64,000 nt of DNA, from NCBI GenBank assembly GCA_963576565.1, contig OY755047.1, positions 1,364,001 through 1,428,000 on the forward strand, in the 5' to 3' direction. The first letter of the stretch is position 1, and the number at the start of each line of letters is the position of its first letter. The notes under the pieces are model-generated. The model saw nothing but the letters and a program-made list of their open reading frames with translations, did no database searches and was not told where the DNA came from. Shown here one piece after another: positions 43,846 through 56,700 of the stretch. Source of the stretch: Aspidapion aeneum (taxonomy: Eukaryota > Arthropoda > Insecta > Coleoptera > Brentidae). The translations under genes were made by a program, and so were the position numbers.

Positions 43846-44259
43846 TAGTCTAAGAGCCCAGTAGGATTTTGGGCTTGAATTGCAAACCGATACTCACATA
43901 TATCAGTCGATTCGTCATAAGACCATGTCCAAAAAAAAACAGTGTATTTGAAGAAATTACAGAATTTACAGTATAGAGACCATTAAAAATCAAAGTATTG
44001 ATAGTGTTTTGGAAAGACCATTATAGTAGAAGCTAATCACAATTTGTCTGAGTAAAATCGATGAAATAATAAGAAAGTTACGTACATTTGATTCAAACTC
44101 ATTTTCGCCATCTTTAAACAAAGATGGCGGGTTGTTTATGCAGGATTTTCGCAAGTATCTCCATTTTTTTTGTTACACGATCTTATGACGAATCGACTAA
44201 TATATGTGAGTATCGGTTTGCAATTCAAGCCCAAAATCCTACTGGGCTCTTATACTATG
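43846..44259. mobile_element. ~414-bp fold-back MITE
   Basis: Arms of ~82 bp at 43847-43928 and 44176-44258 pair closely: GAGCCCAGTAGGATTTTGGG, TTGAATTGCAAACCGATACT and GTCGATTCGTCATAAGA with their complements. The small frame at 44124-44411 crosses the right arm and is not supported. Confidence 0.8.
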
Positions 44260-44523
44260 ACTGTTTGTATAAAAACCTTTTTACTACGTTGGGTATGGAC
44301 AGTTGTAAAAATACCGATGTTACACTTAATTTTTCTCAGAACTTTTCTGTAAAGAAAATTGTCATTTTCATTAGCTTAAGAGTTTTCTTGATTCTTTCCA
44401 CAAATTTTTAATTTAAATTCGAACCAAAAATATTAAAATATTTAGATTTTCAAATAATCCTTTATTAACATTTTATTAAAATTGAAAAGTTATTCCTGTT
44501 TTAGGAATATCCGCAGTAACGTG
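44260..44523. other. AT-rich spacer
   Basis: Nothing recognised. Confidence 0.3.
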
Positions 44524-44918
44524 CACGGTAAAAAAATTGTCTTAGATCAAAGCAAATTGCTTTGAAGTAAAATATTTTTTACCAAGAGAATTTTTTTTTG
44601 ATTTAGAATAAAGAATGTCTTGCCTTTTATTTTAATGTGAAACAGAAATTGTTTTATTATAAATTGGAATTAAATTATTCTAAGGCACCGTTTTTTCTGG
44701 AAGTAAAATATTGCTTATATGAAGACAATTTGTTTTGTTAGAAAATGGAGTATACTGAAACAAAACAATAAATGAAGAAAAATAAAGTCTCATTTCAAGA
44801 TTAAACGCTGCGTTGAATTAAAGAGAAATATTTTAATTCAAAACAAATTGTTTTAAAGTAAAACAATTTATTCAAGAAAAAAAACTCCTTTTCATTGTAG
44901 ACAAAAATTTTTACCGTG
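44524..44918. mobile_element. Probable 395-bp MITE with CACGGTAAAAA termini
   Basis: The left end CACGGTAAAAAAATTGTCT and the right end read inward CACGGTAAAAATTTTTGTCT are inverted repeats. The interior is A/T-rich with repeated AAACAATTTGTTTT-like motifs. No convincing target duplication was found. Confidence 0.6.
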
Positions 44919-45193
44919 TGAATGATCAGCTTAACAAATGAATGCGTAACAACTGAAACCGAACTGTGCCGTCCGAAGCTCATTCTAAACTAAAATCTGA
45001 TAGTCCACAGTACACCGCTCTATTTTTTAAAAGATGAGGCTAAATTTTTGTAAAATAGCTTTATTTTGTCGAGAGGCTTAACTTTTGAATCTAAAAAACT
45101 CTTGAAACTGATTCCTAATAGAGTACACCACACACAGTACCTCCTGTAGCCTTTGCTGGGCTAGGAAAATACAAGAATTATAAAGATGTTATA

Positions 45194-46151
45194 CAGGGTG
45201 TTCGGCACATGAACCATCAAAATTTTTTGGGATATTGTTGAAAAGCACAATTTTTTCTTATTATTCAGTAATCTTATGCTTCTTCAACTAATTAATAGAT
45301 TTGTTAAAATTGTTTTTTTAAGAAAAACATTAATGATTTTATGAAAGAAAATCAATTTCAAAATTAAAAATCAAAAAAAGTATCGACAATTGAGAACTTC
45401 ATTTTCTTTTAAAAACTTCTTTAGTTGATTACCTTTCTAACGGTATGCTACACATTGATAAAAAAGAACATTTCTACTTTAAAATACGGATATTCCGTCA
45501 GAAGGGCGAAACTCGTTCGGAATTGGTAAGAAAAACAATTTGATGTTTATGATCGTTTACCTGCTTAAACAAAAGTTAAATTTTTAACGATAATGTATTG
45601 TGTTCTTTATATATAAATTTTGTTCGAAACGATCATAGACATCAAATTGTTTTTCTTATCAAGTCCGAACGATTACTGCTCGTCTCACGGAATATCCGTA
45701 TTTTAAAGCAGAATTGTTTATTTTAATCAATGTGTAGCATACCGTTAAAAAGGTAATCAACTAGAGAAGTTTTTCAAAGAAAATGAAGTTCTCAAGTGTC
45801 GATACTTTTTTTGATTTTTAATTTTGAAATTGGTTTCTTTCACAAAATCACTAATGTTCTTCAATAAAAAACCTCGTATATCCCTTTGGTACATCAATTT
45901 TAACAAATCTATTAATTAGTTAAAGAAGCATAAGATTACAGAATTATAAAAAAAAATGGTGCTTTTCCAGACATTAATAAAAAGCTTACGAGGGTTTAAG
46001 GTGGGATTTTGGGTAATTTGAGAAAAATTTTTTTTAAATTCATATCTCTTTAGCCGTGACTCTAAAGACCTAAGTTCCAAAGTTGGAAAGGTAGCAAATG
46101 ACCCGAACAAAATCCCAAAAAATTTTGACGGCTCATGTGCTGAACACCCTG
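45194..46151. mobile_element. 958-bp fold-back element, TA target duplication
   Basis: Ends CAGGGTGTTCGGCACATGAA and, inward from the right, CAGGGTGTTCAGCACATGAG, with TA on both sides (45192-45193, 46152-46153). The arms pair from the ends to near 45550/45640, including GAAGCATAAG, GTATGCTACACATTGAT and ACGGATATTCCGT segments; the right arm has ~130 extra bp at ~45965-46105. No coding capacity. Same terminal family as 18861-19544 and 19704-20240. Confidence 0.85.
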
Positions 46152-46254
46152 TATTTATGCCCCTGACTGAAGGAATTATCCCAAAATCCCGTGATACAGA
46201 GGACTATAAATAAGATTAAAATTTATTTGAAAGAAGTTCACGAGGTATAAAGTC

Positions 46255-46356
46255 TTAACAAAAAAGTTTCACGGGCAAGACCTCAGAGGTAAAGGTAGCT
46301 ACGGGGACGGAGCTACCTTTACCACTGAGGTCTTGCCCGTGAAACTTTTTTATTAA
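46255..46356. other. Near-perfect 46-bp stem with 10-base loop
   Basis: Left arm 46255-46300 and right arm 46311-46356 match at 44 of 46 positions; the arms include GTTTCACGGGCAAGACCTCA and GGTAAAGGTAGCT, and the loop is ACGGGGACGG. No target duplication or gene association identified. Confidence 0.85.
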
Positions 46357-47044
46357 AATTTATGCTGTCACAGATGAAATAAAAAGGAATTAAAACCAGG
46401 TGAAAATATGAGAACGAAAAAATAAATACGTAATTTTATTTTTTCACCCTATTAAAGGCCCACAAAAACTTCATTTTCTTTACCGAGCTAACTAATGTTA
46501 CTCAATTTATTTCATCCCCTTCCACGAAAGAAATTCACGTCTGTTTTGTTTCAGCCCAAAATCGGGCCATAAACCGTTTTTAAATCAGTTTATTACTGTC
46601 AAACAGGGTTTAAACCACGTACATTTTTAAAAATAAACACTACAATTTTTACCCCGAAGCCCAAAAGAAGAAAAACATATCGAGATCCGCTAAGACTGTA
46701 AACACCAGGGGCGACTCATCTTTAAGGCCGCATGGAGGGGGGAGGGCCCTCAGAAAACACAAAAAAATAAAATTTACTTACTAATTAGTCTTAAACTAAA
46801 CCTAATTAATTTTTTCGTATCTGTATGACGCCACAATACTGCAAGTCGGTGCTTTTTTTGATAAACTGTATAGTTTGTAAAATATGAATTTTGAAAGTTT
46901 TGCCATTTTGGTCTTATGGGTTTCCTTATACTAAAAATCGCTAAATGACGTTTTTTGCAATCTCCACTCACTCAGTGGTTTTTTCGTATCTCTATGACGC
47001 CACAATACTGCAACTCGGTGCTTTTAGCTCACACATATACTATA
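46357..47044. other. Spacer with a short direct repeat
   Basis: TTTTTTCGTATCT(G/C)TATGACG and CCACAATACTGCAA(G/C)TCGGT repeat at ~46809 and ~46981. No gene recognised; the 65-codon minus frame there is unsupported. Confidence 0.4.
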
Positions 47045-47714
<670 letters not shown>

Positions 47715-50700
47715 TATATATCTTTGCGTTTCAGATGATACTACACAATAGTAGTGTAAGCTATGGTAATCCTAATTTTTTCGATAAAAAAAAAAGTTGC
47801 TCCGATTTCAAAAATTTTTATATATATTTGCGTTTCAGATGATACTACACAATAGTAGTGTAAGCTATGGTGATCCTAATTTTTTCGATAAAAAAAAAGT
47901 TGCTCCGATTTCAAAAATTTTTATATATCTTTGCGTTTCAGATGATATTACACAATAGTAGTGTAAGCTATGGTGATCCTAATTTTTTCGATAAAAAAAA
48001 AGTTGCTCCGATTTCAAAATTTTTTATATATCTTTGCGTTTCAGATGATACTACACAATAGTAGTGTAAGCTATGGAAATCCTAATTTTTTCGATAAAAA
48101 AAAAGTTGCTCCGATTTCAAAAATTTTTATATATCTTTGCGTTTCAGATGATACAATAGTTGTAAGCTATGGTGATCCTAATTTTTTCGATAAAAAAAAA
48201 GTTGCTCCGATTTCAAAAATTTTTATATATCTTTGCGTTTCAGATGATACTACACAATAGTAGTGTAAGCTATGGTGATCCTAACTTTTTCGATAAAAAA
48301 AAAGTTGCTCCGATTTCAAAAATTTTTATATATCTTTGCGTTTCAGATGATACTACACAATAGTAGTGTAAGCTATGGTAATCCTAATTTTTTCGATAAA
48401 AAAAAAAGTTGCTCCGATTTCAAAAATTTTTATATATCTTTGCGTTTCAGATGATACTACACAATAGTAGTGTAAGCTATGGTGATCCTAATTTTTTCGA
48501 TAAAAAAAAGTTGCTTCGATTTCAAAATTTTTTATATATCTTTGCGTTTCAGATGATACTTCACAATAGTAGTGTAAGCTATGGTGATCCTAATTTTTTC
48601 GATAAAAAAAAAGTTGCTCCGATTTCAAAAAATTTTATATATCTTTGCGTTTCAGATGATACTACACAATAGTAGTGTAAGCTATGGTGATCCTAATTTT
48701 TTCGATAAAAAAAAGTTGCTCCGATTTCAAAAATGTTTATATATCTTTGCGTTTCAGATGATACTACACAATAGTAGTGTAAGCTATGGTGATCCTAATT
48801 TTTTCGATAAAAAAAAAGTTGCTCCGATTTCAAAATTTTTTATATATCTTTGCGTTTCAGATGATACTACACAATAGTAGTGTAAGCTATGGTGATCCTA
48901 ATTTTTTCGATAAAAAAAAAGTTGCTCCGATTTAAAAAATTTTTATATATCTTTGCGTTTCAGATGATACTACACAATAGTAGTGTAAGCTATGGTGATC
49001 CTAATTTTTTCGATAAAAAAAAAGTTGCTCCGATTTCAAAAATTTTTATTACTCTTTGCGTTTCAGATGATACTACACAATAGAAGTGTAAGCTATGGTG
49101 ATCCTAATTTTTTCGATAAAAAAAAAGTTGCTCCGATTTAAAAATTTTTTATATATCTTTGCGTTTCAGATGATACTACACAATAGTAGTGTAAGCTATG
49201 GTGATCCTAATTTTTTCGATAAAAAAAAAGTTGCTCCGATTTAAAAAATTTGTATATATCTTTGCGTTTCAGATGATACTACACAATAGTAGTGTAAGCT
49301 ATGGTGATCCTAATTTTTTCGATTAAAAAAAAGTTGCTCCGATTTCAAATTTTTTTATATATCTTTGCGTTTCAGATGATACTACACAATAGTAGTGTAA
49401 GCTATGGCGATCCTAATTTTTTCGATAAGAAAAAAAGTTGCTCCGATTTCAAAATTTTTTATATATCTTTGCGTTTCAGATGATACTACACAATAGTAGT
49501 GTAAGCTATGGCGATCCTAATTTTTTCGATAAAAAAAAAGTTGCTCCGATTTCAAAAATTTTTATATATCTTTGCGTTTCAGATGATACTACACAATAGT
49601 AGTGTAAGCTATGGTGATTCTAATTTTTTCGATAAAAAAAAAAGTTGCTCCGATTTCAAAATTTTTTATATATCTTTGCGTTTCAGATGATACTACACAA
49701 TAGTAGTGTAAGCTATGGCGATCCTACTTTTTTCGATAAGAAAAAAAGTTGCTCCGATTTCAATTTTTTTTATATATCTTTGCGTTTCAGATGATACTAC
49801 ACAATAGTAGTGTAAGCTATGGCGAGCCTAATTTTTTCGATAAAAAAAAAGTTGCTCCGATTTCAAAATTTTTTATATATCTTTGCGTTTCAGATGATAC
49901 TACACAATAGTAGTGTAAGCTATGGTGATCCTAATTTTTCGATAAAAAAAAAGTTGCTCCGATTTCAAAAATTTTTATATATCTTTGCGTTTCAGATGAT
50001 ACTACACAATAGTAGTGTAAGCTATGGTGATCCTAATTTTTTCGATAAAAAAAAAGTTGCTCCGATTTCAAAAATTTTTATATATCTTTGCGTTTCAGAT
50101 GATACTACACAATAGTAGTGTAAGCTATGGCGATCCTAATTTTTTCGATAAAAAAAAAGTTGCTCCGATTTCAAAAATTTTTATATATCTTTGCGTTTCA
50201 GATGATACTACACAATAGTAGTGTAAGCTATGGTGATCCTAATTTTTTCGATAAAAAAAAAGTTGCTCCGATTTAAAAAATTTTTATATATCTTTGCGTT
50301 TCAGATGATACTACACAATAGTAGTGTAAGCTATGGCGATCCTAATTTTTTCGATAAAAAAAAAAGTTGCTCCGATTTCAAAAATTTTTATATATCTTTG
50401 CGTTTCAGATGATACTACACAATAGTAGTGTAAGCTATGGTGATCCTAATTTTTTCGATTAAAAAAAAGTTGCTCCGATTTCAAAATTTTTTATATATCT
50501 TTGCGTTTCAGATGATACTACACAATAGTAGTGTAAGTTATGGCGATCCTAATTTTTTCGATAAAAAAAAAGTTGCTCCGATTTCAAAAATTTTTATATA
50601 TCTTTGCGTTTCAGATGATACTACACAATAGTACTGTAAGCTATGGCGATCCTAATTTTTTCAATAAAAAAAAAAGTTGCTCCGATTTCAAAAATTTTTA

Positions 50701-53700
50701 TATATCTTTGCGTTTCAGATGATACTACACAATAGTAGTGTAAGCTATGGTGATTCTAATTTTTTCGATAAAAAAAAAGTTGCTCCGATTTCAAAAATTT
50801 TTATATATCTTTGCGTTTCAGATGATACTACACAATAGTAGTGTAAGCTATGGCGATCCTAATTTTTTCGATAAAAAAAAAAGTTGCTCCGATTTCAAAA
50901 ATTTTTATATATCTTTGCGTTTCAGATGATACTACACAATAGTAGTGTAAGCTATGGCGATCCTAATTTTTTCGATAAAAAAAAAAGTTGCTCCGATTTC
51001 AAAAATTTTTATATATCTTTGCGTTTCAGATGATACTACACAATAGTAGTGTAAGCTATGGTGATCCTAATTTTTTCAATAAAAAAAAAGTTGCTCCGAT
51101 TTAAAAAATTTTTATATATCTTTGCGTTTCAGATGATACTACACAATAGTAGTGTAAGCTATGGCGATCCTAATTTTTTCGATAAAAAAAAAGTTGCTCC
51201 GATTTCAAAAATTTTTATATATCTTTGCGTTTCAGATGATACTACACAATAGTAGTGTAACTATGGTGATCCTAATTTTTTCGATAAAAAAAAAGTTGCT
51301 CCGATTTAAAAAATTTTTATATATCTTTGCGTTTCAGATGATACTACACAATAGTAGTGTAAGCTATGGCGATCCTAATTTTTTCGATAAAAAAAAAAGT
51401 TGCTCCGATTTCAAAAATTTTTATATATCTTTGCGTTTCAGATGATACTACACAATAGTAGTGTAAGCTATGGCGATCCTAATTTTTTCGATAAAAAAAA
51501 AAGTTGCTCCGATTTCAAAATTTTTTATATATCTTTGCGTTTCAGATGATACTACACAATAGTAGTGTAAGCTATGGTGATCCTAATTTTTTCAATTAAA
51601 AAAAAGTTGCTCCGATTTCAAAATTTTTTATATATCTTTGCGTTTCAGATGATACTACACAATAGTAGTGTAAGTTATGGCGATCCTAATTTTTTCGATA
51701 AAAAAAAAGTTGCTCCGATTTCAAAAATTTTTATATATCTTTGCGTTTCAGATGATACTACACAATAGTAGTGTAAGCTATGGCGATCCTAATTTTTTCA
51801 ATAAAAAAAAAAGTTGCTCCGATTTCAAAATTTTTATATATCTTTGCGTTTCAGATGATACTACACAATAGTAGTGTAAGCTATGGTGATTCTAATTTTT
51901 TCGATAAAAAAAAGTTGCTCCGATTTCAAAATTTTTTATATATCTTTGCGTTTCAGATGATACTACACAATAGTAGTGTAAGCTATGGCGATCCTAATTT
52001 TTTCGATAAAAAAAAAAGTTGCTCCGATTTCAAAAATTTTTATATATCTTTGCGTTTCAGATGATACTACACAATAGTAGTGTAAGCTATGGCAATCCTA
52101 ATTTTTTCGATAAAAAAAAAGTTGCTCCGATTTCAAAAATTTTTATATATCTTTGCGTTTCAGATGATACTACACAATAGTAGTGTAAGCTATGGTGATT
52201 CTAATTTTTTCGATAAAAAAAAAGTTGCTCCGATTTCAAAAATTTTTATATATCTTTGCGTTTCAGATGATACTTCACAATAGTGGTGTAAGCTATGGCG
52301 ATCCTAATTTTTTCGATAAAAAAAAGTTGCTCCGATTTCAAAATTTTTTATATATCTTTGCGTTTCAGATGATACTACACAATAGTAGTGTAAGCTATGG
52401 CAATCCTAATTTTTTCGATAAAAAAGAAAGTTGCTCCGATTTCAAAAAATTTTATATATCTTTGCGTTTCAGATGATACTACACAATAGTAGTGTAAGCT
52501 ATGGTGATTCTAATTTTTTCGATAAAAAAAAAGTTGCTCCGATTTCAAAAATTTTTATATATCTTTGCGTTTCAGATGATACTACACAATAGTAGTGTAA
52601 GCTATGGCGATCCTAATTTTTTCGATAAAAAAAAAAGTTGCTCCGATTTCAAAAATTTTTATATATCTTTGCGTTTTAGATGATACTACACAATAGTAGT
52701 GTAAGCTATGGCAATCCTAATTTTTTCGATAAAAAAAAAAGTTGCTCCGATTTCAAAAATTTTTATATATCTTTGCGTTTCAGATGATACTACACAATAG
52801 TAGTGTAAGTTATGGCGATCCTAATTTTTTCGATAAAAAAAAAGTTGCTCCGATTTCAAAAATTTTTATATATCTTTGCGTTTCAGATGATACTACACAA
52901 TAGTAGTGTAAGCTATGGCGATCCTAATTTTTTCAAAAAAAAAAAAGTTGCTCCGATTTCAAAATTTTTTATATATCTTTGCGTTTCAGATGATACTACA
53001 CAATAGTAGTGTAAGCTATGGTGATTCTAATTTTTTCGATAAAAAAAAAGTTGCTCCGATTTCAAAAATTTTTATATATCTTTGCGTTTCAGATGATACT
53101 ACACAATAGTAGTGTAAGCTATGGCGATCCTAATTTTTTCGATAAAAAAAAAAGTTGCTCCGATTTCAAAAATTTTTATATATCTTTGCGTTTCAGATGA
53201 TACTACACAATAGTAGTGTAAGCTATGGCAATCCTAATTTTTTCGATAAAAAAAAAAGTTGCTCCGATTTCAAAAATTTTTATATATCTTTGCGTTTCAG
53301 ATGATACTACACAATAGTAGTGTAAGCTATGGTGATTCTAATTTTTTCGATAAAAAAAAAGTTGCTCCGATTTCAAAAATTTTTATATATCTTTGCGTTC
53401 AGATGATACTACACAATAGTAGTGTAAGCTATGGTGATCCTAATTTTTTCGATAAAAAAAAAGTTGCTCCGATTTAAAAAAAAATTATATATCTTTGCGT
53501 TTCAGATGATACTACACAATAGTAGTGTAAGCTATGGCGATCCTAATTTTTTCGATAAAAAAAAAGTTGCTACGATTTCAAAAATTTTTATATATCTTTG
53601 CGTTTCAGATGATACTACACACTAGTAGTGTAAGCTATGGCGATCCTAATTTTTTCGATAAAAAAAAAAGTTGCTCCGATTTCAAAAATTTTTATATATC

Positions 53701-56700
53701 TTTGCGTTTCAGATGATACTACACAATAGTAGTGTAAGCTATGAAAATCCAAATTTTTTCGATAAAAAAAAAGTTGCTCCGATTTCAAAAATGTTTATAT
53801 ATCTTTGCGTTTCAGATGATACTACACAATAGTAGTGTAAGCTATGGTGATTCTAATTTTTTCGATAAAAAAAAAGTTGCTCTGATTTCAAAAATTTTTA
53901 TATATCTTTGCGTTTCAGATGATACTACACAATAGTAGTGTAAGCTATGGCGATCCTAATTTTTTCGATAAAAAAAAAGTTGCTACGATTTCAAAAATTT
54001 TTATATATCTTTGCGTTCAGATGATACTACACAATAGTAGTGTAAGCTATGGTGATCCTAATTTTTTCGATAAAAAAAAGTTGCTCCGATTTAAAAAAAA
54101 TTTATATATCTTTGCGTTTCAGATGATACTACACAATAGTAGTGTAAGCTATGGTGATCCTAATTTTTTCGATAAAAAAAAGTTGCTCCGATTTAAAAAA
54201 TTTGTATATATCTTTGCGTTTCAGATGATACTACACAATAGTAGTGTAAGCTATGGCGATCCTAATTTTTTCGATAAAAAAAAAGTTGCTCCGATTTCAA
54301 ATTTTTTTATATATCTTTGCGTTTTAGATGATACTACACAATAGTAGTGTAAGCTATGGTGATTCTAATTTTTTCGATAAAAAAAAAGTTGCTCCGATTT
54401 CAAAAATTTTTATATATCTTTGCCTTTCAGATGATACTACACAATAGTAGTGTAAGCTATGGCGATCCTAATTTTTTCGATAAAAAAAAAAGATGCTCCG
54501 ATTTCAAAAATTTTTATATATCTTTGCGTTCAGATGATACTACACAATAGTAGTGTAAGCTATGGTGATCCTAATTTTTTCGATAAAAAAAAAGTTGCTC
54601 CGATTTAAAAAAAAATTATATATCTTTGCGTTTCAGATGATACTACACAATAGTAGTGTAAGCTATGGTGATCCTAATTTTTTCGATAAAAAAAAAGTTG
54701 CAACGATTTCAAAAATTTTTATATATCTTTGCGTTCAGATGATACTACACAATAGTAGTGTAAGCTATGGTGATCCTAATTTTTTCGATAAAAAAAAAGT
54801 TGCTCCGATTTAAAAAAAATTTATATATCTTTGCGTTTCAGATGATACTACACAATAGTAGTGTAAGCTATGGCAATCCTAATTTTTTCGATAAAAAAGA
54901 AAGTTGCTCCGATTTCAAAAATTTTTATATATCTTTGCGTTTCAGATGATACTACACAATAGTAGTGTAAGCTATGGTGATTCTAATTTTTTCGATAAAA
55001 AAAAAGTTGCTCCGATTTCAAAATTTTTTATATATCTTTGCGTTTCAGATGATACTACACAATAGTAGTGTAAGCTATGGCGATCCTAATTTTTTCGATA
55101 AAAAAAAAGTTGCTCTGATTTCAAAAAATTTTATATATCTTTGCGTTTCAGATGATACTTCACAATAGTGGTGTAAGCTATGGCGATCCTAATTTTTTCG
55201 ATAAAAAAAAGTTGCTCCGATTTCAAAATTTTTTATATATCTTTGCGTTTCAGATGATACTACACAATAGTAGTGTAAGCTATGGCAATCCTAATTTTTT
55301 CGATAAAAAAGAAAGTTGCTCCGATTTCAAAAAATTTTATATATCTTTGCGTTTCAGATGATACTACACAATAGTAGTGTAAGCTATGGTGATTCTAATT
55401 TTTTCGATAAAAAAAAAGTTGCTCCGATTTCAAAAATTTTTATATATCTTTGCGTTTCAGATGATACTACACAATAGTAGTGTAAGCTATGGCGATCCTA
55501 ATTTTTTCGATAAAAAAAAAAGTTGCTCCGATTTCAAAAATTTTTATATATCTTTGCGTTTTAGATGATACTACACAATAGTAGTGTAAGCTATGGCAAT
55601 CCTAATTTTTTCGATAAAAAAAAAAGTTGCTCCGATTTCAAAAATTTTTATATATCTTTGCGTTTCAGATGATACTACACAATAGTAGTGTAAGTTATGG
55701 CGATCCTAATTTTTTCGATAAAAAAAAAGTTGCTCCGATTTCAAAAATTTTTATATATCTTTGCGTTTCAGATGATACTACACAATAGTAGTGTAAGCTA
55801 TGGCGATCCTAATTTTTTCAAAAAAAAAAAAGTTGCTCCGATTTCAAAATTTTTTATATATCTTTGCGTTTCAGATGATACTACACAATAGTAGTGTAAG
55901 CTATGGTGATTCTAATTTTTTCGATAAAAAAAAAGTTGCTCCGATTTCAAAAATTTTTATATATCTTTGCGTTTCAGATGATACTACACAATAGTAGTGT
56001 AAGCTATGGCGATCCTAATTTTTTCGATAAAAAAAAAAGTTGCTCCGATTTCAAAAATTTTTATATATCTTTGCGTTTCAGATGATACTACACAATAGTA
56101 GTGTAAGCTATGGCAATCCTAATTTTTTCGATAAAAAAAAAAGTTGCTCCGATTTCAAAAATTTTTATATATCTTTGCGTTTCAGATGATACTACACAAT
56201 AGTAGTGTAAGCTATGGTGATTCTAATTTTTTCGATAAAAAAAAAGTTGCTCCGATTTCAAAAATTTTTATATATCTTTGCGTTCAGATGATACTACACA
56301 ATAGTAGTGTAAGCTATGGTGATCCTAATTTTTTCGATAAAAAAAAAGTTGCTCCGATTTAAAAAAAAATTATATATCTTTGCGTTTCAGATGATACTAC
56401 ACAATAGTAGTGTAAGCTATGGCGATCCTAATTTTTTCGATAAAAAAAAAGTTGCTACGATTTCAAAAATTTTTATATATCTTTGCGTTTCAGATGATAC
56501 TACACACTAGTAGTGTAAGCTATGGCGATCCTAATTTTTTCGATAAAAAAAAAAGTTGCTCCGATTTCAAAAATTTTTATATATCTTTGCGTTTCAGATG
56601 ATACTACACAATAGTAGTGTAAGCTATGAAAATCCAAATTTTTTCGATAAAAAAAAAGTTGCTCCGATTTCAAAAATGTTTATATATCTTTGCGTTTCAG

